64,000 nucleotides of DNA from Peptoniphilus vaginalis (GTDB taxonomy: Bacteria > Bacillota > Clostridia > Tissierellales > Peptoniphilaceae). The DNA lies in the NCBI RefSeq assembly GCF_900176605.1, contig NZ_FXLP01000005.1:434001-498000 (forward strand). Reading direction: 5' to 3'. Below are positions 54,691 to 63,186 of the stretch, piece by piece (position 1 is the stretch's first letter; each line of letters starts with the position of its first letter). Below the pieces are notes generated by a model, which worked only from the letters and a program-made list of their open reading frames with translations, did not search any database and had not been told where the DNA came from. The position numbers were made by a program, and so were the translations under genes.

Positions 54691-56706
54691 TTAATATTTG
54701 CTTACCTCAATATCTATTTCATCAAAATTATTGTAATAAGATTGGAGTGCAAGAAGTGAACCCTTGGTCTTTAAGACAATTTCATCAAACTCTTCTTCTT
54801 CATCTGATAAAAGGATTATGGCTCCTCCAACTCCTATTGTAGCCTTATCTTCTTCAATAAGAGCAGTCCTTATAACAATATTAAAATCCATGGTTGAATT
54901 ATTTGATATATATCCAATTGTTCCTGAATAAACACCTCGAGGATAAGTTTCAAGTTCGTCAATAATCTCTAAGGTCCTCTTCTTTGGTGCGCCTGTCATA
55001 GAACCACCTGGAAAAGTTTTTTCAAGAACTTCTATTATATCAACATCTTCCTTAATTTTTCCAGAGACTGTAGTTACAAGTTGGTGTAGTGTCTTATAAG
55101 TCTCTACATCCATAAGTTTTGGTACCTCAACAGTACCAATCTCGCAGTACTTGCCAAGGTCATTTCTAAGAAGATCAACAATCATTAGGTTTTCTGACTT
55201 AGTTTTTTCTTCACTCCTAAGTTCTTCGATTAACCTCTCATCTTCTTCCTTTGACTCTCCTCTTTTTATAGTACCCTTGATAGGCTTAGTTGATACAATT
55301 TTATTTTTATCTACTCTCAAAAATCTTTCCATTGATGAAGATGCAATCTTTAACTCATCAAGTGGCAAGAAGGCACTATATTGTCCAGGACTTTTATCCC
55401 TGAGCTCCATATAATACTTCTTTCCATCAATTTTGTCAAAGATATCAAGTCTATTTGTTAAACAAACTTCATAAGTTTCTCCAGCACGAATTAAGTCTTT
55501 TATTTTTAAAATATCTTCTATGTAAGTTTTTTTATCTTTTACGAACTTTGATTTTGGAAAATCTCTTTTTACTTCTTTTTCTTTTTTACTTTCTAAATCT
55601 TTATTTAAAAGATTTTTTATTTCTTCTTTCCATTCTAAATCATCTCTGTATGAAAGTAGATATAATTTCTTTTCTAAGTGATCGTAGACAAGTGCTCTGT
55701 CACAATATTTAAAATAGGCATCTGGATAGGAATAAGAATAATTATTTGAAACATTCTCTGTGTCATTTTTTAACTCGTAACCAAAATATCCAATATAACC
55801 TAGTTGATAGTCAAAAGGAAGAGCTTCGTCATAGTCCCATCTAAGTCTATTAGCCTTTAAAAAATCAAATATATTTTCTTCGTAGATTTCTTTTTTCTTT
55901 GAAGCTACAAAAGTTTTCTCCACTAATTTTTTATCAACATCATACTTAATTGTGTGTCCTCTTTTTTCGCCCTGCAAGCCAAAAATTGAGAATCTTGAAA
56001 GTCCTTCTTCCACCTTGCTGCTATCAAGCCAAAGAGTCTTGTCATCATAACTATAAAGTCTCTCATAAAGCTCACCTGTATCAAGATCTTTTTCAATTAT
56101 TTCATAGGCAAGTTGATTTTTATTATAAAAGTCTCTAGTAATATTTATAAAATTTTTAATTAATTCCTCTCCACATTCACTTGCTATGGATTCTGGATGA
56201 AATTGGAGACCATAAATAGGTTTAGTCTTATGAGATATTCCCATTACTATACCCTCAGGAGTTCTTGCATCAATTTCAATATCATCAAGTTCTTCGTCCT
56301 GGCAAGTAAGAGAATGATATCTTGTGACAATAAAATTATTTTTTATTCCCTTAAACAAACCCTTTCCATTGTGTCTAATGAAACTTTGTCTTCCATGCAT
56401 AGGTTCTTCTGCCCTTACTACTTTCCCACCATGGTAATGATAAATTCCTTGATGACCTAAACAAATCCCTAAGATTGGTTTATCTAATTTTTCGATTATT
56501 TCCTTACATACTCCAAAATCTTTTTCCTTGTCTGGACTACCTGGCCCTGGAGAAATAATTACATTGTCAAAATCTAAATTTAAAATTTCATCAAATGTCA
56601 TTTCATCATTTTTAATTACTATGGGCTCAAGACCTGAAACTTTTCCAATTAATTGATAGAGGTTGTAAGTATAGGAATCGTAATTGTCAATTATAAGTGA
56701 TTTCAT
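54691..56706 (-). CDS. pabAB: Fused aminodeoxychorismate synthase PabA-PabB
   Basis: The single 671-residue protein has two parts. Residues 1-190 are a class I glutamine amidotransferase: LIIDNYDSYTYNLYQLIG, SPGPGSPDKEKDFG, LGICLGHQGI (nucleophilic Cys) and YGLQFHPESIAS (His-Glu). From about 200 onward is chorismate-binding component I: TNRLDIFDKIDG, SSSMERFL, STKPIKGTIKRG, LMIVDLLRNDLGKYC and GSMTGAPKKRTLEII. The Lys in PIKGT is the residue expected in aminodeoxychorismate synthases, where anthranilate synthases have Ala. Together with pabC this supports folate, not tryptophan. It overlaps aroQ by 4 bases. Confidence 0.92.
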   Translation of the reverse strand: MKSLIIDNYDSYTYNLYQLIGKVSGLEPIVIKNDEMTFDEILNLDFDNVIISPGPGSPDKEKDFGVCKEIIEKLDKPILGICLGHQGIYHYHGGKVVRAEEPMHGRQSFIRHNGKGLFKGIKNNFIVTRYHSLTCQDEELDDIEIDARTPEGIVMGISHKTKPIYGLQFHPESIASECGEELIKNFINITRDFYNKNQLAYEIIEKDLDTGELYERLYSYDDKTLWLDSSKVEEGLSRFSIFGLQGEKRGHTIKYDVDKKLVEKTFVASKKKEIYEENIFDFLKANRLRWDYDEALPFDYQLGYIGYFGYELKNDTENVSNNYSYSYPDAYFKYCDRALVYDHLEKKLYLLSYRDDLEWKEEIKNLLNKDLESKKEKEVKRDFPKSKFVKDKKTYIEDILKIKDLIRAGETYEVCLTNRLDIFDKIDGKKYYMELRDKSPGQYSAFLPLDELKIASSSMERFLRVDKNKIVSTKPIKGTIKRGESKEEDERLIEELRSEEKTKSENLMIVDLLRNDLGKYCEIGTVEVPKLMDVETYKTLHQLVTTVSGKIKEDVDIIEVLEKTFPGGSMTGAPKKRTLEIIDELETYPRGVYSGTIGYISNNSTMDFNIVIRTALIEEDKATIGVGGAIILLSDEEEEFDEIVLKTKGSLLALQSYYNNFDEIDIEVSKY

Positions 56707-57143
56707 CCTTGCTCCTTTAAATAATTTTTTAAATAAATAATAGCCTCTTTATATCCAGATATTCCTAATCCTTCAAAGGACTTTATAGCGTAGTCCCTTA
56801 TAAAGTTTACTTGTCTAAAGTCTTCCCTTTCTGATACTTTTGAAATATGAACTTCAACGGTTGGAAGGCTTACTGCCTTTAAGGCATCAAGTATTGCGAC
56901 ACTGGTGTGAGTATATGCAGCCGGGTTTATTACAATGCCATCAAACTTCTTGTAGGCTTCTTGAATTTTATCAACAACAGCTCCCTCATGATTTGATTGA
57001 AAGTGTTCAAGTTCTATTTTTTCTTCATTAGCAGTTTTCTCTAAGCTATCTAAGAGTTTTTCATAGTTATCACTGCCATAAATATTTACTTCTCTAATCC
57101 CTAACATATTTATATTAGGTCCATTAATCACAAGAATTTTCAT
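56703..57143 (-). CDS. aroQ: Type II 3-dehydroquinate dehydratase
   Basis: This enzyme dehydrates 3-dehydroquinate to 3-dehydroshikimate. The 146-residue type II enzyme shows INGPNINMLGIREVNIYG (with the lid Arg and Tyr), FQSNHEGAVVDKIQEAY, VINPAAYTHTSVAILDAL and TVEVHISKVSEREDFR with the catalytic His. All key motifs are present. It overlaps the fusion gene upstream by 20 bases and pabAB downstream by 4. Confidence 0.96.
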   Translation of the reverse strand: MKILVINGPNINMLGIREVNIYGSDNYEKLLDSLEKTANEEKIELEHFQSNHEGAVVDKIQEAYKKFDGIVINPAAYTHTSVAILDALKAVSLPTVEVHISKVSEREDFRQVNFIRDYAIKSFEGLGISGYKEAIIYLKNYLKEQG

Positions 57144-58635
57144 AATTTTCCACTTCCTTAAGAATTAAGTCTAAATTTTTAATTTTATCTTCAATTACAT
57201 CTACTTTTATATGAGCTAAGTCCTCATAAATTTCTTTTCTTTCTTTATAAAGCTTTTTAAGATTATCTAAATTTTTTGAAAGAGGTCTGCCAGATGCTTC
57301 TAGGTTCTCTAGATTTCTATTAAGATATATAACTAGAGAATTTTGTTGGATATAATATCTATTCTCTTCTCTTAGAGGTGTTCCTCCACCAGTAGCTATT
57401 ACTAGACCATTCCTCTTACTAAGATCTTTTAAAATTTTGCTTTCCAAATTTCTAAAATAATCTTCGTCTTTTTCTTCGAAAATTTCTGGAATTGTTTTGC
57501 CTTCCTCTTCTTCTATTAACTTATCTGTGTCATAAAAGTCTCTCTTAAGTTTTTCTGCAAGCATCTTACCCATACTTGTCTTACCACATGATGGCATACC
57601 AATTAAAAGGATATTTTCCATATTAAATTTTAATTTTTTATAAATTTTTATAATTATAGATTCATCTAGTTTTTTATTTAAGAAAAGTTGGCAGGCAAAG
57701 AAAGCTTGTGCAACTAGCATCATAAGACCTGACATAGTTTTAATATTTAATTTCTCTGCATCGAGGATTAACTTAGTCTTTAGTGGATTATAAATTAAGT
57801 CTATGACAAAATCTAATTTGTTAAACTTAGCCAGATCTACTTTGGATTCCATATTATTTGGATACATGCCAAGCGGTGTTGCGTTAATTATAACTTCAAA
57901 ATCAGCAAATTTTTCTATAGTTTCATAATTGTTTTCAGTGGACCTGCTTATAACTACAAATTTCTTGGCTCCCTTATCCATCACTAACCTTTGTAGCATC
58001 TTGCTAGCACCACCTGATCCTAGAATTAATACTTTTTTATCTTTTAAATCAATTCCATAAAATTTTAAACTGTAGTCAAAACCAAGGTAGTCTGTATTAT
58101 ATCCAATCAGCCTTCCATCTCTATTTACTATGGTGTTTACAGCTCCAATTTCCTTGGCAAGTTCATCTATCTCATCTAGATAAGACATTGAAACTTCCTT
58201 GTAGGGTATAGTAACATTTATTCCTTTAAACTTTCTCAACTTAAAAAATTCATCTAATTCATTTGTTTTTATATCTCTTAAGTTATAAGGGTAGTATCCT
58301 AAAAGTTCGTGAATTTCTTTGGACTTACTGTGAGATAGGCTTTCGCCAATCAATCCATAAGTAAAATTTTCATCTTTTATTTTTGCTGAAAGCTTTTTAC
58401 TTTCTTTAAAGATTGAAGAGTAAATTGGGTCTACAATATTTTTAAATTCTCCATCAATCTTATTTTCTAAATTTTTGATAATTTCTCTTTCCCTATTTTT
58501 ATCTTCTGTATTTAAATTGTTATTTAACTTATAAAGACCTATATCTTTAATGATCTTCATTCTTTCTTCAAGTAGTTTTATTATTTCATTATCAATTTTA
58601 TCTAGGATTTCCCTATCTTCTTTTAAATTTCTCAT
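57124..58635 (-). CDS. Trifunctional chorismate mutase / shikimate dehydrogenase / shikimate kinase
   Basis: The 503-residue protein has three recognisable enzymes in one frame. Residues about 1-88 are an AroQ-class chorismate mutase (LDKIDNEIIKLLEERMKIIK, then IGLYK and NREREII). Residues about 92-335 are AroE: GLIGESLSHSKSKEIHELLG, NVTIPYKEV with the catalytic Lys, GYNTDYLGF, LILGSGGASKML for NADP, and MMLVAQAFFACQLFL. From about 338, AroK begins with its own MENILLIGMPSCGKTSMGK P-loop, followed by DTDKLIEEEEG, GGGTPLREE and SGRPLS. It makes shikimate 3-phosphate from dehydroshikimate and, separately, prephenate from chorismate. It overlaps aroC by 4 bases. No frameshift is seen and all three active sites look intact. 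Confidence 0.92.
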   Translation of the reverse strand: MRNLKEDREILDKIDNEIIKLLEERMKIIKDIGLYKLNNNLNTEDKNREREIIKNLENKIDGEFKNIVDPIYSSIFKESKKLSAKIKDENFTYGLIGESLSHSKSKEIHELLGYYPYNLRDIKTNELDEFFKLRKFKGINVTIPYKEVSMSYLDEIDELAKEIGAVNTIVNRDGRLIGYNTDYLGFDYSLKFYGIDLKDKKVLILGSGGASKMLQRLVMDKGAKKFVVISRSTENNYETIEKFADFEVIINATPLGMYPNNMESKVDLAKFNKLDFVIDLIYNPLKTKLILDAEKLNIKTMSGLMMLVAQAFFACQLFLNKKLDESIIIKIYKKLKFNMENILLIGMPSCGKTSMGKMLAEKLKRDFYDTDKLIEEEEGKTIPEIFEEKDEDYFRNLESKILKDLSKRNGLVIATGGGTPLREENRYYIQQNSLVIYLNRNLENLEASGRPLSKNLDNLKKLYKERKEIYEDLAHIKVDVIEDKIKNLDLILKEVENYENSCD

Positions 58636-59717
58636 TTTTCACCTTCCATCACTAGGTCAAGAAGGGCTATAGCAGTAACCATTTCTATTGCAACGAGTGC
58701 TCTTGGCACAATAGATGGATCGTGCCTTCCTACAATTTTTAGCTTTGTATTACTCTTGTTCTTAAATGAAACAGTATCCTGAAGCTTAGCTATAGAACTT
58801 GTTGGCTTTACAGCAGTCCTAAAAACAATTGGCATACCACTTGAAAGTCCACCTATTATTCCCCCATGATTATTAGTCCTAGTCTTTATTTTATTATTTT
58901 CATAATAATAAGGATCATTGTGGTTGCTTCCTAGCATTTTTGCAGCTTCAAAACCACTTCCAAACTCAATCCCCCTTATGCCAGGTACGGAAAAAACTGC
59001 ATGAGAAATCACTGACTCTAGTGAATCAAAGAAGGGCTCCCCAATCCCCACAGGCATATTTAAAATAAAGGTCTCAACTATACCTCCTATGGAGTCTCCT
59101 TCATCCTTTGCCTTTAAAATTTCTGCTTCCATTTTTTCTCTTGAAGATAGGTCTATTACAGGAAAAACTTGATCTTTAAAGTCATAAAAATTTTCTTCGT
59201 TTATATCCTCTAAATTTATTTCACTATCCTCAGCCAAACCTATCCTTTTAATCCTTGAATAAATTTTTATTCCTCTTTTCATTAAAAGGTCTTCGGCAAT
59301 TGATCCTCCTATTACAAGGGGAGCTGTCATCCTTCCAGAAAACTGGCCTCCACCTCTTATATCATTGTGAGAATCAAATTTCACATAGGCTGGATAATCT
59401 GCATGAGATGGTCTAGGCATATCTCTTAGATTTTCATAATCCTTAGATCTTTGGTCTTTGTTTTTTATAATTGCACAAAGAGGTGCACCACATGTTATGT
59501 CGTCTACTTCTCCGCTAACAAGTTCATAAGAGTCCTCTTCCTTTCTAGAAGTTGAAAATTCATTTCTCCCAGGTCTTCTTCTATCAAGATTTTTTTCAAT
59601 TAGGTCTCTGTTAATTTTGTATCCAGCCTCAATTCCGTCAATGACAAGACCAATTTCACTTGAATGGGACTGCCCAAATAATGTTACTTTGAAATTTTTT
59701 CCAAAACTATAAGACAT
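58632..59717 (-). CDS. aroC: Chorismate synthase
   Basis: AroC eliminates phosphate from EPSP to give chorismate and needs reduced FMN. The 361-residue protein shows FGQSHSSEIGLVIDGI, DRRRPGRNEFSTSRKEED, RPSHADYPAYVKFD, GGGQFSGRMTAPLVIGGSIA, NNHGGIIGGLSSGMPI and RHDPSIVPRALVAIEMV. These are all standard family signatures. It overlaps the downstream fusion gene by 4 bases and the upstream aroA by 11. Confidence 0.97.
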   Translation of the reverse strand: MSYSFGKNFKVTLFGQSHSSEIGLVIDGIEAGYKINRDLIEKNLDRRRPGRNEFSTSRKEEDSYELVSGEVDDITCGAPLCAIIKNKDQRSKDYENLRDMPRPSHADYPAYVKFDSHNDIRGGGQFSGRMTAPLVIGGSIAEDLLMKRGIKIYSRIKRIGLAEDSEINLEDINEENFYDFKDQVFPVIDLSSREKMEAEILKAKDEGDSIGGIVETFILNMPVGIGEPFFDSLESVISHAVFSVPGIRGIEFGSGFEAAKMLGSNHNDPYYYENNKIKTRTNNHGGIIGGLSSGMPIVFRTAVKPTSSIAKLQDTVSFKNKSNTKLKIVGRHDPSIVPRALVAIEMVTAIALLDLVMEGEK

Positions 59718-60939
59718 GATTTTTACCTCCTATTGAAGCTAAGTCCTTGTAAAATTCTCTGTAGGATTTTTCTACACATTCGCTATCAATTATTTCTATA
59801 GGACCCTTGGCAAAACCTGCAGCAATAGACGCAGACATAGCTATCCTGTGATCATTAAAGGAATTTATCTTACATGAATTAAAAATTTCAACTCCTCTAA
59901 AGGAAAAGGAGTTTTCTTTTAGACAGACTTCTACCCCAAGCTTTTCTAGCATTTCAATTGTTGATTTTACCCTGTCACTTTCCTTTAATTTTAGCCTTTC
60001 AATGTTTATGATCTCTACTTTTTTTCCATAAATTCCACAAAGAACTGATAGGATTGGAATTGTATCAGGAATGTTTTTTGCATCTATTATAATTTTTTCC
60101 TTAGCATCTTTTTTCTTTATAAATTTATAGCCAATATCTGAAATATTTTCAAGTCCAAGTTCATTAAAATACCTTAATACTTCTTTGTCTCCTTGAATTG
60201 AAGACTTATTTAAATCTCTAACTTCTACTCCAGCTGCTAGAAAGAAAAGGGCATTAGACCAATCTTTTTCAACAATATAATCTTGTCCTACAAATCTTCC
60301 CCTGCTTAAATAAGTATTTTTATCTTCTAGAACCTTTACTCCAAATTTATCCATTACATCTATAGTCATATCAATATAGGGCTTTGATTCTCTTTCACTA
60401 GTCAGTTTAATAGTGCAGTCCTGACCTGATCCACCTGCCAACAATAAACCACTAATAAACTGAGAGGAAATATTTCCTGGCACTTCAAAATTATAATTTG
60501 TTAATTTTCCACTTATTAAAATTTTTTCTCCAACTTCTTTTATAGAAACCCCATGTTTTGGAAATAAATCAAAGTAAACGGAGTTGGTTCTTGTTACCAG
60601 GCTCCCCCTTCTTATAACTTCTGCTTCTATTCCAAGTGCTCCCAAAATTGGCAAAATAAATCTAAGGGTGCTTCCACTTTCTCCTACATCAATAAGTGTT
60701 TTATTAAACTCTTCTGGAGCTTCAATGTGAAATTTACTTCCTTCTCTTGAAACTCTTACACCTAAAGACTCTACAGCATTTAGGGATGCTTCTATATCTT
60801 TTGACAAGTTGTCGATTTCTAAAATAGATTCACCTCTTGCCAAAGCGGCACAAAAGATTGCCCTATGAGCATAGGATTTTGATGTTATTCCTGAAATTTT
60901 TCCATATAATTTTTTACTTTCAATGAGTCTATTAACCAT
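59707..60939 (-). CDS. aroA: 3-phosphoshikimate 1-carboxyvinyltransferase (EPSP synthase)
   Basis: AroA adds the enolpyruvyl group of PEP to shikimate 3-phosphate. Visible: SGITSKSYAHRAIFCAALA with the substrate Lys/Ser, DVGESGSTLRFILPI, VPGNISSQFISGLLLAGG and ESDRVKSTIEMLEKL, then FNDHRIAMSASIAAGFA. Position 96 of the E. coli enzyme falls in the GESGSTLRF motif: this copy has Ser where class I enzymes have Asn-Ala-Gly-Thr, so it looks class II-like. ATG 60939 is taken; a TTG at 60948 is the alternative, and both overlap the aroB stop. No strong ribosome site is visible, so coupling to aroB is likely. Confidence 0.93.
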   Translation of the reverse strand: MVNRLIESKKLYGKISGITSKSYAHRAIFCAALARGESILEIDNLSKDIEASLNAVESLGVRVSREGSKFHIEAPEEFNKTLIDVGESGSTLRFILPILGALGIEAEVIRRGSLVTRTNSVYFDLFPKHGVSIKEVGEKILISGKLTNYNFEVPGNISSQFISGLLLAGGSGQDCTIKLTSERESKPYIDMTIDVMDKFGVKVLEDKNTYLSRGRFVGQDYIVEKDWSNALFFLAAGVEVRDLNKSSIQGDKEVLRYFNELGLENISDIGYKFIKKKDAKEKIIIDAKNIPDTIPILSVLCGIYGKKVEIINIERLKLKESDRVKSTIEMLEKLGVEVCLKENSFSFRGVEIFNSCKINSFNDHRIAMSASIAAGFAKGPIEIIDSECVEKSYREFYKDLASIGGKNHVL

Positions 60940-61972
60940 TTTTCCCAAGTTCTATTATTTCCCTTAATTCATCAAAATCAATTCTTTTACTTACAACTTC
61001 ACCAATTTTTGTTGGAATAATTATGTTTATTTTATTATTTTTTATCTTCTTGTCATGCTTTAATACTTCCAAAATTTCATCTGAGTCAAAATCATAAAAT
61101 ATTGGCAAATTATGATTTTTAAAAGCATCAATTAGGTCTTTATAAAAGTCATCTTCTGCAAGACCCAATTTATAAGCTGCCCTTGCCATATAAATAGTTC
61201 CTATTCCAATACTTTCACCATGGTTAAGTTGGTAGTTTGATAGAGACTCAATACCATGACCTATTGTGTGGCCAAGATTTAATTGTTGTCTTTTACCCTT
61301 ATCTCTTTCATCATCTCTAACAAAATCTAGTTTTATATTTAGAGATTTATAAATAATCTTTTCATAATCCAATTCATCAGCTGACTTTAAATAATCAAAA
61401 AGTTCCCTATCCTTTAAAACCGAATACTTGAAAATTTCTGCCAGTCCGTTATTAATATTTCTCTCATCAAGAGTTTCTAAAAAACTGTAATCAATATGCA
61501 CATACTTTGGAAAATAGAAAGACCCAATCTGATTTTTTAAATTCATAAAATTTATTCCATTTTTTCCGCCAACAGATGAGTCAATCATTGATAGTAAAGT
61601 TGTAGGAACAGCAACAAAATCAATACCTCTAAGGTAACTTGCGGCAACATAGCCACCAAGATCTCCAACTACTCCTCCACCAAAGGCTATGATTGCATCG
61701 CCCCTGTTAAAATTATTTTCTACAAGAAACTGATTAATTTTCACAAAGTTTTCAATGGATTTTGATTCTTCCCCTGGAGTAATTGTGAAAACAAAATATT
61801 CAAAGCCCTTCATTATATTTTTCATTCTTTTTTCGTATAAAGAAAAAACATTTTCGTCAGTAACTATCAAAAATTTTGATTCGCTTCTTCCCCTTAAAAA
61901 ATCTTTTAATTTGTCGTCACTTTTATAATCAATATCTATTTTATAATTATTTTCTTTTACTTGTATTTCCAT
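60932..61972 (-). CDS. aroB: 3-dehydroquinate synthase
   Basis: AroB cyclises DAHP to 3-dehydroquinate with bound NAD+ and a metal. The 346-residue protein shows TPGEESKSIENFVKI, IIAFGGGVVGDLGGYVAASY, VPTTLLSMIDSSVGGKNGIN, GLAEIFKYSVLKD and LNLGHTIGHGIESLSNYQLNHGE (shown in part) with metal His ligands. It is the first gene of the operon, with GAGGTG just ahead of ATG 61972. Confidence 0.96.
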   Translation of the reverse strand: MEIQVKENNYKIDIDYKSDDKLKDFLRGRSESKFLIVTDENVFSLYEKRMKNIMKGFEYFVFTITPGEESKSIENFVKINQFLVENNFNRGDAIIAFGGGVVGDLGGYVAASYLRGIDFVAVPTTLLSMIDSSVGGKNGINFMNLKNQIGSFYFPKYVHIDYSFLETLDERNINNGLAEIFKYSVLKDRELFDYLKSADELDYEKIIYKSLNIKLDFVRDDERDKGKRQQLNLGHTIGHGIESLSNYQLNHGESIGIGTIYMARAAYKLGLAEDDFYKDLIDAFKNHNLPIFYDFDSDEILEVLKHDKKIKNNKINIIIPTKIGEVVSKRIDFDELREIIELGKNG

Positions 61973-62030
61973 AAAACACCTCTATGTATTCACTCTCTCT
62001 ATCATAAATCATAGGCACTCATAAATAAAG

Positions 62031-62036
62031 ATTATA
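62031..62036 (-). promoter_or_regulatory. Likely -10 box of the aro operon
   Basis: On the minus strand TATAAT occurs 58 bases before aroB, in AAGTATAATCT. No clear -35 hexamer is found 16-18 bases upstream. No T-box, riboswitch or attenuator fold was recognised in the short leader. Confidence 0.4.
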
Positions 62037-62076
62037 CTTGTTTTTAGTATAAAATATTCTTATTCATACTTTACCA

Positions 62077-62117
62077 AAATATCATTGTACATTGATGAAA
62101 AATGTACTATGATATTT
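62077..62117 (+). promoter_or_regulatory. Promoter overlapped by a 17-bp inverted repeat (candidate operator)
   Basis: The arms are AAATATCATTGTACATT (62077-62093) and AATGTACTATGATATTT (62101-62117), which pair with one mismatch around a 7-nt loop. The arms contain a promoter: TTGTAC (62085-62090), exactly 17 bp, TATGAT (62108-62113). Transcription would start near 62120, right at the GAGGTG ribosome site of the small ORF at 62131. A repressor dimer binding this site would block the promoter. It may also affect the divergent aro promoter about 45 bases away. Confidence 0.55.
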
Positions 62118-62130
62118 ATGAGGTGATTAT

Positions 62131-62337
62131 ATGAGCGATTATTCTAATTATTTATTTAGACAGTTTTTAATTATTCTATTACCCTTTTACCCTATCATAC
62201 TCGGAAAACTAGGATTTTCTGATTTTAAAAAATCCTTCAAAAAAGAATATTATATTCTTACATACCTCTGCACTGTTATAGCTTTCATTGTTTTTGCCTA
62301 TTTTGTTTGTGTATATCAGCTTGGATTATATATATAA
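62131..62337 (+). CDS. Small two-helix membrane protein, unknown
   Basis: The 68-residue protein is preceded by GAGGTG at a good distance. It has two hydrophobic segments, FLIILLPFYPIILGKLGF and YILTYLCTVIAFIVFAYFVC. A basic loop (KKSFKKEYY) lies between them, with few other charges. I recognise no family. A promoter, a ribosome site and a following terminator make it a credible gene despite its size. It is divergent from the aro operon and convergent with the metal transporter. It could be a small regulator of a membrane partner or a toxin-like peptide, but nothing in the sequence decides this. Confidence 0.6.
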   Translation: MSDYSNYLFRQFLIILLPFYPIILGKLGFSDFKKSFKKEYYILTYLCTVIAFIVFAYFVCVYQLGLYI

Positions 62338-62364
62338 TTAAAATTAAAACATAAGATATTAATA

Positions 62365-62396
62365 AAGAGTGAGGTCATATAAAAATCCTCACTCTT
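62365..62396. terminator. Bidirectional terminator between the small ORF and znuB
   Basis: AAGAGTGAGG pairs perfectly with CCTCACTCTT around a 12-nt loop, with TATTTTC on one side and TTAATAT on the other. It overlaps the znuB stop codon. Confidence 0.75.
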
Positions 62397-63186
62397 ATTT
62401 TCTCTTTATAATTAGTAAAATTGTTAAAAATAAAACTCCAATTAATACGATGGCACCACCTGGCTTTAATCCCAAGTAAAAGGATGACACAAGTCCAAGC
62501 ATGGTAAAAATAAAACCAAAGCATGAAGCAAGAATAGTGGTCTTTAAATATCCAAACTTAAACTGCATAGCGCAAGCTACTGGCACTACCATTAGGGATG
62601 AAATAATTAGAATCCCAACAGTCCTTGCTGATACAGAAATTGTAACAGCTATAAGAATCATGAAAATTAAATTTATTCTATCCACGTTGACTCCAGAAAG
62701 TCTTGCAGAGGACTCATCAAAGGAAATATACATTAAGTCCACGAATAAATAGGAAAACAAAAAGAATACTATTATTGAAACCCCAAGTATTAGATAGAAA
62801 TCTAATTGTGGTATGGCAATTATGGATCCAAATAAATATTCTTCAAAATTTGCACTTGTCTTAACAAAGCCTGAAAAAAGTGATGCGAGACCTATTCCTG
62901 TGCTCATTAATATAGCAGAAGAAATTTCTTGATAACCAGGAAATTTCGTCCTAACATACTCCAAAAATATAGAGCCAACAACACAGAGTATTAAGGCTCC
63001 TATAACAGGAGAAGTTGAAGTAATGAGACCAAGCATTACACCAGCAAGGGATACGTGGGATAGGGCATCCCCAATTACAGATATTTTTTTATTTACAACC
63101 ACAACACCCATGCAAGGGATTATTACTGATAAAAAAGCTCCAACTATTAAAGCCTTTATCATATATGAATACTGAAAAATTTCCAT
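62395..63186 (-). CDS. znuB: Zinc/manganese-type ABC transporter permease
   Basis: The 263-residue ABC-3 family permease (ZnuB/MntB/AdcB type) has about eight membrane helices. Conserved parts are IPCMGVVVVNKKISVIGDALSHVSLAGV (shown in part), YLFGSIIAI and RTVGILIISSLMVVPVACAMQ. It forms the membrane channel for metal released by the binding protein. The gene starts on the last base of the ATPase gene's stop. Metal choice (Zn or Mn) cannot be set from the permease. No Zur, MntR or FurR operator was visible in the part of the locus inside the window. Confidence 0.9.
   Translation of the reverse strand: MEIFQYSYMIKALIVGAFLSVIIPCMGVVVVNKKISVIGDALSHVSLAGVMLGLITSTSPVIGALILCVVGSIFLEYVRTKFPGYQEISSAILMSTGIGLASLFSGFVKTSANFEEYLFGSIIAIPQLDFYLILGVSIIVFFLFSYLFVDLMYISFDESSARLSGVNVDRINLIFMILIAVTISVSARTVGILIISSLMVVPVACAMQFKFGYLKTTILASCFGFIFTMLGLVSSFYLGLKPGGAIVLIGVLFLTILLIIKRK

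Noticed and set aside
61973-62130. T-box, attenuator or riboswitch ahead of the aro operon
   Set aside because: The leader is about 50 bases, with no T-box sequence, leader peptide or competing hairpins that I can see.
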